From Owenia fusiformis (lineage: Eukaryota > Annelida > Polychaeta > Sabellida > Oweniidae), in assembly GCA_903813345.2 (NCBI GenBank), contig CAIIXF020000010.1, forward strand, positions 248,001 through 312,000: a DNA stretch of 64,000 bases, read 5' to 3'. The translations under genes and the position numbers were made by a program. How positions within the stretch are numbered: position 1 is the stretch's first letter; every line of letters starts with the position of its first letter. Below are positions 25,671 to 35,640 of this stretch, one piece after another. The notes below the pieces were generated by a model, which was given only the letters and a program-made list of their open reading frames with translations, ran no database searches and had not been told where the DNA came from.

Positions 25671-26160
25671 CACCCCAGTCACATTTGTCGCACGGAGGCC
25701 GTGCGTCGACCGCAGATCAATTAAATCAGTGTATTTCTGCGGCGAGCGTAGGAAAACTACGCTCGCCTTGCGGCCTCCGTACGGCGTATCCAGTTTTTTA
25801 CAGGCCGCAGGGTCGCCGTAGAAATTATAACTCGGAGTTATAATATTTGTTCATTTCTGAGGTCCCCGTAGAAATCAACTGGCTCAACAAGATTGAATCA
25901 TTATTTGTAAATGTTTCACGATCACTTTACATTTGATATTACATCCTAGCACTATGAATAACATTTATAAATTGTCCCGATGTAAATAAAATGAAAAAAG
26001 TATTATTTATCAACAGAAATTTAAAATTCACCGTGCGGTTGCCGTGGGAAATGTGACTGCAAAAGTATGAGAGCGCAGAAATTCCACGGCGAGCGTAGAA
26101 ATGTTACTGGCCGCAGAATTGATAGACCGCAAGGTCGCCGTAGGAAATGTGACTGGGGTG
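25671..26160. mobile_element. Harbinger-like MITE, copy 2 (490 bp)
   Basis: Same orientation, same length and nearly the same sequence as copy 1, 17 bp downstream. Flanked by TAA at 25668-25670 and 26161-26163; the opposite mariner arm (complement of about 26447-26460) shows the single, uninterrupted site GCATTTTGTAAGCATTTG. This proves an independent insertion and not a tandem duplication of copy 1. Confidence 0.85.
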
Positions 26161-26163
26161 TAA

Positions 26164-26349
26164 GCATTTGTTATGCCTTTTCACCAAGTCCAGAAAGACG
26201 TGATACAGACCGTCTTTGCCTACTTTGTAACATCGGTGTATGAAATCCTAAATGATCGCATTACTGTCCTCAAAGTGGATACCTCATAATTTGTTCTTCG
26301 GTGTTGGGAAAGGATAAAAATCACACCTGGCTAATTCTGGGAAATATGG
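26164..26349 (-). pseudogene. Mariner-like transposase C-terminal fragment, minus copy
   Basis: Minus strand from 26349 reads PYFPELARCDFYPFPTPKNK, the mariner block PYSPDLAPCDFFLFPKLK that carries the last catalytic Asp of the DD34D triad, then in broken frame GLYHVFLDLVKRHNKCL, the C-terminal block before the stop. MITE copy 2 interrupts it immediately after KCL. Confidence 0.8.
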
Positions 26350-26385
26350 TGCGTTTGGTACATAGCCACAAGCAATGGAAACAAT

Positions 26386-26504
26386 CACATTTTGAAGGCA
26401 AAGATGGTCTGTATTGCGTCTTTCAGGACTGGCTGAAAAGGCATAACAAATGCTTACAAAATGCTGGTAACTACTTTGAAGGATTAGAATTGATGGAAGA
26501 ATAA
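26386..26504 (+). pseudogene. Mariner-like transposase C-terminal fragment, plus copy
   Basis: The plus strand reads HFEGKDGLYCVFQDWLKRHN, then KCLQNAGNYFEGLELMEE and stop, the mariner C-terminus (compare the family's W--F--W--R--KCI--NG-YFEG). It is the inverted partner of the fragment at 26164-26349; the junction between the two lies at about 26350-26390. Confidence 0.8.
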
Positions 26505-26628
26505 TGACAGTTACTATGAACATTAATGAATAAACTTCATGATATAATACAACCTATTACAGTATGTCACATATCCAGCAATGAATACAGTGTCCAAATA
26601 TCATATAAAACTACTGTTAATTTTTCAA

Positions 26629-27275
26629 AGGATATGTATCGATATGGAGAACTAAATTCAACGATGTTTTTCTCTTAAACCAATCATTGAAAACATTCTG
26701 TAAAAAAACATGGTATTCAATGTAATGTTGACTGATTGACAACAATTTAATGCGAAAAGTATTTAGAAATATTTTATATAACCTTGTTGGAGCCTTGTTG
26801 GAACAAAATAGCATATACAACATGTTTTAGACCTCTCAATATTAAAGTTATACAAAGTAATTTTGGTTGATTTTAGAAACTATTCAAACAATTAAAACAA
26901 CCCCCCCCCCAAAAAAAAAAATAAAATAAAAACCTTTTATTTCATTAACAAGATACTTTTTTAAAATCAGCCAAAATTTCCTTTGTAAAATTACAATATT
27001 GAGAGACCTAAACATGTTGTGTTTATGTCGTTTTGTTCCAATGTGGTTCGGAAAGATCTTTCATTTCACTCCGGAAACATGATACCAAGAACAAAACAAC
27101 TGTTTGATGTTTTTTTAAAACAATATAGATGAAAGTATGTATATCTATTTCAAATTATATTGTTACCATTCAAAAGATGGTCATTAAATTGATGATTTGT
27201 AAGATTTTCAGAATTTTTTGATTACTGGTTTAAGAGAAACGTTTGTTCAAAAAGTTCGCCATATCGATACCCATT
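26629..27275. mobile_element. Palindromic element nested in the right mariner arm
   Basis: Left GGATATGTATCGATATGG and inverted right GGGTATCGATATGGCGAACT begin arms that both continue through TTTCTCTTAAACCA. A second inverted pair, GACCTCTCAATATT (about 26831) and AATATTGAGAGACCT (about 26996), lies inside. The opposite mariner arm runs straight from TTTTCAAATTCGGTATTTT, showing this block is an insertion. Family unknown; no target duplication resolved. Confidence 0.65.
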
Positions 27276-27671
27276 CTTCGGTATTTTACTGAGCTCCACC
27301 TTTTCGCGTCACTGGTTACCATGGTAACAAAAATAAAAGGATAATGATTTCTTTGAACAGTGAAATCTTCATGATGTGATATATATTTGGGTTGTATTAT
27401 GTGAAAGAATCACTAATAAAGGATACAAAATGGAAACAATAGAGCCAACGGTCCAGAAATTCCTGATCACCCCTCGTATATGCACAGAATTAGCGACTAA
27501 AGTAACATGAAATGAGGACCAAGTGATTAAAGAGTTGAAGCGACGGTTATGTCCGCCATTTGTGACAACGGTATCTGACTTTACCGTTAATTAACAGCCT
27601 ATTCCTGTGTGAATAGAAAATAACGGTTTTCATTTAAAACATCTCCGCTTTAAAGTCTCGCTAATCTAGAA

Positions 27672-27869
27672 ATGAATGGCATGCTGCTACTAGCTCTAGT
27701 CATTGGTATCATGTATGGAACAAGTAAATCCGGTTTGCATAAGTTCATGGTAGAACTTTCGAGATTTTCGAAAATGTCCGTACTTTTAAGGTTACTTGAG
27801 AGAAGAAAAGTCGGAAGAAAAGAACTCAGTAAAATCAAATTATATGAGTCTCAGAGTAAGAGTGATTGA
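27672..27869 (+). CDS. Small ORF with signal-peptide-like N-terminus
   Basis: An intact 65-codon frame starting MNGMLLLALVIGIMYGTSKS, with a hydrophobic core at residues 4-14 followed by a basic, Ser/Lys/Arg-rich remainder (for example RLLERRKVGRKELSKIK). It would suit a small secreted or membrane-anchored peptide. It lies between two mariner-like elements, in a patch slightly richer in G+C (27530-27870). No splice sites, homologue or polyadenylation signal support it, and frames of this length occur by chance. Confidence 0.25.
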   Translation: MNGMLLLALVIGIMYGTSKSGLHKFMVELSRFSKMSVLLRLLERRKVGRKELSKIKLYESQSKSD

Positions 27870-28159
27870 GAAATGGTGCATGATAAACATTAAGCTTGGT
27901 CAAAGCGGACCTGGGTTTACAGGACCCGTACTAAAATTGTATCGAAAATCTTGCTAAAATAGTATACAGGGTGTCTCAAAAAAATGTACCCAAAAGTATA
28001 TCAAGAGCACAGATAAACCAATCAATATTTTCAGACATTTTTTGCATGGTCATGTAGCCAAAACATGAAAGTTTTCTCCCCAATACACCATTTTTATTTC
28101 AGTCTTGTCTTTTTGATGCTTTAACCCTTTACCTTTTACACCACAAAATCGATGTAACC

Positions 28160-28345
28160 TCATATTTCGATGACAGCCTGTATCTTTACTGCTAGATTGT
28201 TCATTACATTTGATAATAATTCCGGTGAAATGTTTTGGATTTCTCTTTGGATGTTGCCTTTAAGTTGTTCTAGGTCTTTTTGCTTGGAATGAGCATTAAA
28301 ACACTCCTTCAAATAGCCACAGAGAAAGATGTTTGAGGATGACGA
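28160..28345 (-). pseudogene. IS630/mariner-type transposase C-terminal fragment, minus copy
   Basis: Minus strand reads FLCGYLKECFNAHSKQKDLE, then QLKGNIQREIQNISPELLSN and VMNNLAVKIQAVIE. This is the family block DFFLWGYLK...L.ELK..I..EI..IPPE.L..VM.NF..R...CIE of IS630-related transposases, including the end of the catalytic-Asp block. Confidence 0.8.
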
Positions 28346-28584
28346 TGGCAGAAGAAACACAGATAATCAGGTCAATTATCGGCAAATGATTCAGGAGTTA
28401 CCTTGCAGAGATAGGCAGGCTAGCCTGGAGACCAAATGATATTTAAATGAAAACACAGTGCTCTCATATTGATACATATAACAAAAGCTACACTAGAATC
28501 CCAATCAATGCAGTTTCTTGAACCTCTGACCTCTCTGTATAAGGGGGCTATAAGACATTGTGAGGGCCTCACTATTCACCATAT

Positions 28585-28760
28585 TTGACGGCCCATTCTG
28601 AGGCTATTTGAAGGACCATTTTCATGCTAAACCCAAGCTAAGAGACCTAGAACAACTTAAGACCAGCATCCAAACAGAAATCAAAACATTCCACCAGAAA
28701 TGTCAAATGTGATGAACAATGTAGTAGTAAGGATGCAGACTGTCATCGAAATATGACTTT
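28585..28760 (+). pseudogene. IS630/mariner-type transposase C-terminal fragment, plus copy
   Basis: The plus strand carries the inverted partner: GYLKDHFHAKPKLRDLEQLK, then a piece like IQTEIKTF and MSNVMNNVVVRMQTVIE, in slightly broken frame. It diverges from the minus copy at many positions, so the palindrome is old. Confidence 0.7.
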
Positions 28761-28951
28761 ACATTGAATATGTGGTGTAAAAGGTAATGGGTTAAAGTAT
28801 CAAAAAGGCAAAACTGAATTAAAAACTGTGTATAGGGGAAAAAACTTTCATCTTTTATCTACAAGACCATGCAAAAAATGTCTGAAAATATTGATTGGTT
28901 TGTCTATGGTGTTGATATACTTTTGGGTACATTTTTTTGAGACACCCTATA

Positions 28952-30904
28952 TATGTTGACAATTTACGATAATTGATATTTTAAAAATCTGGTGTTGTAC
29001 TAGAGACTGCGACAAATATGTTGATTTCATGGACATGCGATGTGTTATTTTTTGTTGACCAGACTTTAAGCAATCATTACCACAAGGTACCTGTTTGGAA
29101 CATTGCGTATCTCTTTTAAACATATCGCTTTAATGATGGATTTTTAGACAATTATGAAATATTTTATTCTTTCGGCAAATGTAAACTCGGATTTCTTAAC
29201 CTAAAATGTATATATATTGTAGATATTTTATGATGCATTAGTTTGGTGAAAGCTATGCCAGAAGATACATTTTGATAACATATCTTCGATTGCAGACAAT
29301 GGAGCCATTTTGGGTACTACGTGACCTTTTTAGCCTTATTTCTTAATTCTAGGCCAAATTATCGAGAATATTGGCTTTAAGATTTTAGAATTTGGGCTCG
29401 CCTTTTGGTTTCTCTCGAAACCCTAGCTAAAATAGTCCTCAAACAAGTGATATTTTAAGATATTATTTTCAAACTTGGAATATAATGTGATGCCTTATTA
29501 ATTTTCAGATCCTCCCCTGCATGCTACCAGTTCGAATCTGCGCCGATAAAAGACTCTCAACTGAATAAAACCCCTCTTACTTCTCAACCCCCTATGTATC
29601 GAAACCAGTACTATTCTCTTAAACTTTTGCCGGCAGAGGTGCCATAAACTGAACGATATGCCAAACACTATATCCCCTGGTCATCGGTATCTTATAGTAT
29701 TTTTGACATAGGACCATGCTGCCAGTTGAAATATACACCGATGTATTGTACATTATCAGACAATTTAATTGTTCCGAGGCTTGTGTCATTTTATATTAGG
29801 TGATGATGTTATTAAAAGATTAGAGTGCCTCCAAACTATAAGGCATAAATAAATCTTGATAGTCTTATAATATTGAATGTGAATATATAGACTAATACGT
29901 TAACATCAGGAAATTGATAATTAAGAGAAAAAATACACGTTGGCAAAGACATGGATCGGAATGGCCTAAAAACATGTTCTTGGATTGCTATTATTTCAAA
30001 ATAAGAGTGGAGTCAGTGAGGTAACACCATACCTTTATCATTTTACAAGAACTTAAAGCATATTCATAGATTGAAGTTATATCTAATTTATAGTGACACT
30101 TTTGGTGAAAGATCCTTAAAGATTCTCCCTCTTGTAACCTCACTACCGTCATTGACAATTTAATTAATTATAAGAAGTATTACGAGAGATCCGGCCGGAA
30201 CTCAAAAAGTGCACGTACACATACTTGCTGTAGGTTAAATTCCACATCGCGTTAACAGACGTTGTACTTTATAATGGTATTGTAAACAACGACATCGCGA
30301 AATTAATATTCTTGTGGTTTATTTTGTCGACGATGTCGTCATTACATTGTTGATACTAAAAGAACGATACACATTGTAATTTGAAAACATGAATAATAAA
30401 ACCACGTAGATTAATCGTTTATGGGAATTAATGACATACTGATGTTGATGGAGAACCTGCAGACCAGCATTCAAAAAATTCAAAACTGTCGTAATTTTCA
30501 CTTGTTATGTTCTTTCAGACAATTCACGTGACTAGTCTTCAAAATAGATATTTTTCTGATATTCGCTCAGTGTGAAGAATATAAATATGACTGTTAGAGA
30601 AGTTAGCATGGTAATATTATATTACTAGATATGGTATCCAATAACTACAGTGATATTTTCAATTGTTTCAAAATAGCATTATGATGATTTTTTTACAGTT
30701 AATTCTTTTTATATATATCCAATAATGAATATTGTACATTTGCAGAGCGAAAGTATATCAGTAAAAAAACACTGGATATCCCCTATTTTTAACATTCAAG
30801 AATTGGAGAGGAGGGGTCTATTTTAGCAATTATGAAGGACATAAAGAAATACGAGTTTTATAAAAATTTCAAAATGAGAGGACACTTTCATGAATTGATT
30901 CTTC
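28952..30904. other. AT-rich sequence, no recognised gene
   Basis: A slightly G+C richer patch at about 29510-29680 contains CAGTTCGAATCTG, similar to a pol III B box, but without an A box at the right distance. Nothing else supported. Confidence 0.35.
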
Positions 30905-31500
30905 TTACTATAAAGCACAGTGATCTGTCTGTCTTTCCGTCCGTCCGTCTATCTTGTCCGTCTGTCTTGTCCGGATATCTCCTCCTAGACCACTTGACCT
31001 ACTCCTCATACTTGGTCAACATACTAAGTGGGTCGGTGGGCATTCTAAGAAGGTCAGATGTCAAGGTCATTCCAAGGTTAAAGGTTAATATCTAGGTATT
31101 TGGCTTTTGACGACCAATCATTAGGTGACCTGAGGTCAAGGTCAACTTTATGGTTCACGGTCATGCCAAGGCCAATGGTCTTGGCATTTATCATTTTAAT
31201 GCGTTTAGGGGCTGTTATATGACGACCCGTGATTAGGTAACCAGAGGTCAAGCTCAGTATCTAGGTTTTTGGCTTTTTTAAACCCTTGGGTCAAATGTCA
31301 AAATCTAGGTATTTGGCGTTTTAAAACCCTGGGGACTGCTGCGACCCTTGGCGACCAAGGTGACCTAAGATTAATGACCGCCCAAATTAAAAAAATGTCC
31401 CAATTTATGTCGCCGTATGTTATCTCGGAAAATATTAGTCGTGTATCTTTAATTTCTGCGTATATTTCATCAATAACCTCAAGGCCATATGTAAACATTC
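30905..31500 (+). repeat. GGTCA-rich dispersed repeat, copy 1
   Basis: Begins with a CTATAAAGCAC lead and a GTCC/GTCTG microsatellite (about 30927-30970), then repeats phrases such as TATCTAGGTATTTGGC, CGACCAATCATTAGGTGACC and GGTCAAGGTCA. Matching copies occur at 34262-34570 and 57345-58290, and inverted at 56990-57340. Open frames crossing it (30832-31095, 31269-31508) are by-products. Confidence 0.8.
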
Positions 31501-34261
31501 ATTTTTGAATGAGAATTTCATAAATGTATTTTTACCAGAGCTCTAAAGTGTCAAAATGAATCATTCGTTACAGTCGCCAATTTGAATTTTGATTTTCAAG
31601 TCATGTTTAAAGGTATTTATTATCACATTTTATTCGATTTCCAAACTACTTTACTTCGCAGCAGCATGATTCTAAGAGAAAGTGATAAACAAATCCCATC
31701 TTGAACGATATTTTGTTTTGTACAGCCTTTCAAAGGGGTGTCGCCAGTTTCAGAAAATTCAAAAAAATCATCGTTACTTGGTTCATTCATTCCAATTATA
31801 TGAGTCTGGAATTAAGATAAGAAATGAAAGAAAATGTAATTTTGAAAGATTGTTTATGTTTTCAATAGAGGACATGCGTCAAGTCCGAGGTATGTCTGCA
31901 TTTTTTCACATTTGCTTGTACAAACAATCCAGTGCCTGGAGTTCGTTTTAAGAAAAAAATGTTCGTTACCATCAGAAAAACGTGTTAGACAACATGGCAT
32001 AAGCTTTTACTTTTTCCCTAAAATGATATCAAACAAACAATATAAAAAAACTACTTGGAGTTTGTGTAGCCCTCTTGCAATGAGCAAAAAGTCCAATTAA
32101 CCACACGTTAGAAATCATTGTTACTGTATTGTTCGTTACCATGAATACGAAGACTATAACTTTTTGCTAAAATGCTGCATTATTATTGGGTTTAGATTCA
32201 TGACGTAAGTGTGTTAGAGTCTGCCGTTGCTTAAAAATTGGATGTTGCACTTCTGTCGCATGTATATTCACACAGATAAGAAAATATCCATCACAGACGA
32301 GATCTGAAGAAATTTACTTATTTTGCCGATTATACAGAATATCCATACACAAAACTAAGTTCAACTTATGATAAAATAGTTTAATATTGCATAAAGCTAG
32401 CTTGGTTGTATTTTTGATAGCTTGGGAATTTGATAACACATGTTATAATTGGTGAATTCATCGTTATGTACGTAACGATGAATTCAATTGTCTGTGTTAG
32501 GATTATAAACATATGTGGCATTGATATTTTTGTTCACAATTGATTGCCATCAATACTAGAGGATCTGGTCGTCATTAGTTAACAATGAAAAGGGTCAAAA
32601 TTCGCATATTTACGTTTAAATCGTTATTAATTCATGACTAAAACATCAAATTAGTTACGGAACGGATAATAATGATACACCAGGCCCGGGTATATAAAGA
32701 GTTTGCTTTATTCATAGAATATTATAAATGTTTAAAACATTTTCATATAATGCCAAAGAAATGCTGAAACCAAATGTATAGGTTTTCAACCATACAAATC
32801 CTTTGAATAGTAAATTTTTGCAGATGAAAAAGACATGAGCAGAAGACAAAATGTACAGTAGCGTTTGAAAGCAAAAGACAATAAAAAGGGAGAGAGAGAA
32901 CGAAATGATTCGATCTAGACCTTATCAAATGATGTATCTCAATCTGAAAGACTGAAAAGAAATGCCATACAGCTCATGGACTCAGTCTGACCATTGTTCA
33001 ATGAAAGCTTTCAAATTAGCAGAGTAGCAGACCCATCAATGGCTGCACTGCTCTCCGTTGAGTCAAAACACATGTTCCCCCTACAAATGTAAAATGGGGT
33101 AAAGTAGACAATAGCTAGGCAAGTGACTGACTGTTTTAGTGGTATTATATATTTTATTATGTAGATCATGTAGATATGATCAAGGCAATCTCAGTTAATG
33201 TTGAATTATTTAATGTGGCCCTTTAAGCATCATTACATCATTGTAACGAAGCTTTCTTCCAAGGTGATTTTTTGTTCAGCGAATGTAAGTATTACTTTTT
33301 GCTTGTATATGTTCGGGTGTTACTGAAACATATTTTTATTATTGTGTAAACAACAACCACCAACTAAAACGTTCTAAAAAGTATGATCATTCTTATAAAT
33401 ATACACTATAATCCAAGTTTTACTAAATGTATACATGATTTCGGTTTTGTGACAAAAAGTATTTACTATATACTTTGATATTGTACATTTGTATTCCTCC
33501 TAAGGGGTAGCAATCGTGTAACAAACATGTTATGGATTCACCTAATGCTTTTTTTCATTGCAATGTGAATAATCACTGGAAATGACTACCCAAAGCTGGT
33601 TAATACATTGCATTTGTTATCATTATTTTTCTAATTTAAACAAAAAATACATACAGAAATCCTCGTTACTTTATGATGCTTAAGTTGAGGTATATTTTTT
33701 TCAGAAATGTCTTCAGTAACTGCAGTAAAAACACAGCCCATCAGGTTTTCCTTAGTTGAAACTTTCCTTTTAACTCACAAATAATATATTTTCCTTCGTT
33801 TGTAATCCAATATGTAAGTTGCTATTATATGACACATTTCTGATCAATGAAAAGTTTTACAATTTAAAAACGAATGGTTAATTTTAAGACCATGTAAGTT
33901 TGCTTTGCTGTACATATTCTGAAGTTTTGTTTGATATTCAGAATATAGACACATATTACAGAAATATAAAGTATTCCATATTCAAAAATAATTGATTGGA
34001 TCTAAAGGTTACGCAATAAACTAAATATATATATGTAGTAACGGAGGTTTTTTATGCCTTATTCCAATAAATTTTGGTCGACATACAACATGCCATATCT
34101 TGAAAACGAGGAGGAGATTGTTGAAAAGATTTCACAGTATTATCTATCAATATATGTTCTTTTGCCTCAACAAAAAATAATCAGTGCCACTCTGACTTCA
34201 AAAATCAGATTTTTCAAACCTGAATTGGGACATTTTTTTGAATTTGGGTGTGGGAACAAGG
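31501..34261. other. AT-rich sequence, no recognised gene
   Basis: Only short frames without family motifs (for example 31682-31951 and 34054-34275). Contains the near-perfect 32-nt palindrome listed separately. Confidence 0.35.
32454..32485. repeat. Near-perfect 32-nt palindrome
   Basis: GAATTCATCGTTATGTAC followed by GTAACGATGAATTC: all but one symmetrical base pair match, with no spacer. It could extrude as a cruciform; no element ends are recognised around it. Confidence 0.7.
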
Positions 34262-34570
34262 TCATCTTAAGGTGAAATGTCAATATATAAGTATTTGGCG
34301 TTTTGAGGCACTTAAAGGATCCCGCAAAGGCCCTTGATTATTCGTAATTAGGTCAATGTTTATAAATCAAAGTACTCTCACGGTAAAAGTTGAATATTAA
34401 TAAGTATTTGGCCTTTTCAGGCCTTGGACAAGTTTACCTCAATTCAAGAATCAGTCAAGTTCACGATCAAGTATATATCATTTTATGGGGGCTGTTGCCA
34501 TGCAGGGGATACTATAGCCTTTGGTGACCCACTCAAAAGGGTAGATTGTTAGTTGTTGTAAACTTCATTC
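34262..34570 (+). repeat. GGTCA-rich dispersed repeat, copy 2 (diverged)
   Basis: Shares TAAGTATTTGGCGTTTT, CTCAATTCAAGAATCAGTCAA and TTTATGGGGGCTGTTGCCATG-type phrases with 58080-58270. No TCAAGGTCA is left intact here. Confidence 0.65.
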
Positions 34571-35149
34571 AGAAAAGTATTGTTTGTTAAAGAAGGTTAA
34601 CAAAGGTCTAATCGAGGTCACCTAGGGGTGTACATTTTTTACATGTTGTGATATATTGTCAACTATTTTCACAATAAATTTGTTGGTGCCAAAAACGGCG
34701 TCGCTGCCTTGGAAAGAAAAATCCATTATCTTTCAAATAAAACTAAGATCATTGTAAAATCCTTTCTGGAACTGAAGTTATACACTTTCAAAGATAGCAG
34801 GTATCGCGAAATCCCATTGAAATCAATGTAACGTGAAACAGAATAGTCAGCAATTTCAAATTCAACTTGTTTTTGTATTTAGCATTTATCTAGATGTACA
34901 ACATATCTCAATCAGTGATTTGGTATGCAGATGTATGAATGTATGACTTGGTATTGTTCCAATATAATTTCGGGCCATGGTGTTGCCTAGGAACCACCTA
35001 GCAACGGCACAAACATGGAAATAGTGAAATTTAAAAATTGGGAATAAAGAATTATACCCAAAATTTGGAAAATGGTATCATCATAGTTCTACTACAACAG
35101 TTTGTACAGAAATTAAGGAATATGCAAAAACTTGGCGCAAATACTTGGC
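34571..35149. other. AT-rich sequence, no recognised gene
   Basis: Contains the short imperfect palindrome TTGCCTAGGAACCACCTAGC near 34983. Nothing else seen. Confidence 0.3.
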
Positions 35150-35330
35150 GATTAAAGGTGCAATAACAAGTGCAAGGGGGGGGGGTATTCAACGATCATC
35201 GACCAGTATATTAAGTTTGGATATTTCATCAAGACTAACATGTATTTTTATTATCTTAAAAAAAAAACCTGGATGAATATCATTTCAGCTGATATTCCTG
35301 TTGAAACGTGATGGAAATTAAAAATCGATA
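35150..35330 (+). repeat. Dispersed repeat D, partial copy
   Basis: Matches 39676-39860: both carry ATTCAACGATCAT, AAGTTTGGATATTTCATCAA and GACTAACAT...TTTTTATTAT. Here the second half of the family (the 39865-40045 part) is absent. Confidence 0.7.
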
Positions 35331-35559
35331 TGTATGTATGTATGATAATTTATTTGCCCCTTTATAAGAGTAATGCTTTGATAAAATCAGTTGTCTCTTC
35401 TTGTGCATTTTGAAACGTACTGTGATATTTATAATAGCTTCTTATAATGATCACAACACACGTTACCTAGTATTGACTTGAGAGACATTAAACACATTGG
35501 AACCCTTACTTCAGAAAAAGCTTCAGAAAAAATGTTTAACAGTTTCATTTTCATTAACA

Positions 35560-35640
35560 CTGTATGTACAGAGATCGCCTAGTATTAAAAGTGGGTGATC
35601 AAAGACTCGACAAGATGCGCAAAATTCAAATATCTTGTAA
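35560..35640 (+). mobile_element. Short LINE 3'-end fragment in opposite orientation
   Basis: GTACAGAGATCGCCTAGTAT and GTGGGTGATCAAAGACTCGA occur here on plus and, inverted, at 37415-37480 at the 3' end of the minus-strand LINE remnant. About 75 bases are shared with few differences. Either two separate fragments or one split by an inversion. Confidence 0.65.

Larger units (their letters stand above)
24518..27476. mobile_element. Palindromic mariner-like element with nested insertions (2959 bp)
   Basis: Termini CGAGGGGTGATCAGGAATTT and its inverse are flanked by TA (24516-24517 and 27477-27478). The inverted homology runs far beyond the ends: left and right arms match through CACCTT-type and ATGAACATTAATGAAT blocks up to two copies of the transposase C-terminus that face outward. 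Both outer ends therefore derive from a mariner 3' end, and the 5' half is missing. The left arm carries two Harbinger-like MITEs (25164-25653, 25671-26160) and the right arm another palindromic element (about 26629-27275). Non-autonomous. Confidence 0.8.
27967..28949. mobile_element. Second palindromic mariner-like element (983 bp)
   Basis: Ends CAGGGTGTCTCAAAAAAATG and its inverse, next to TA at 27965-27966 and 28950-28951. Inverted homology extends about 330 bp inward on both sides through the 3' UTR and the C-terminal codons of a transposase unrelated in sequence to the one at 24518-27476. As there, both ends are 3' ends and the N-terminal half of the gene is absent. Confidence 0.85.

Noticed and set aside
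25594-25821. 75-codon frame across the twin MITEs
   Set aside because: Runs from the end of one MITE into the next; it is a by-product of their G+C-rich sub-repeats.
29540-29560. B-box-like CAGTTCGAATCTG
   Set aside because: No A box at the usual distance and no tRNA-like fold around it.
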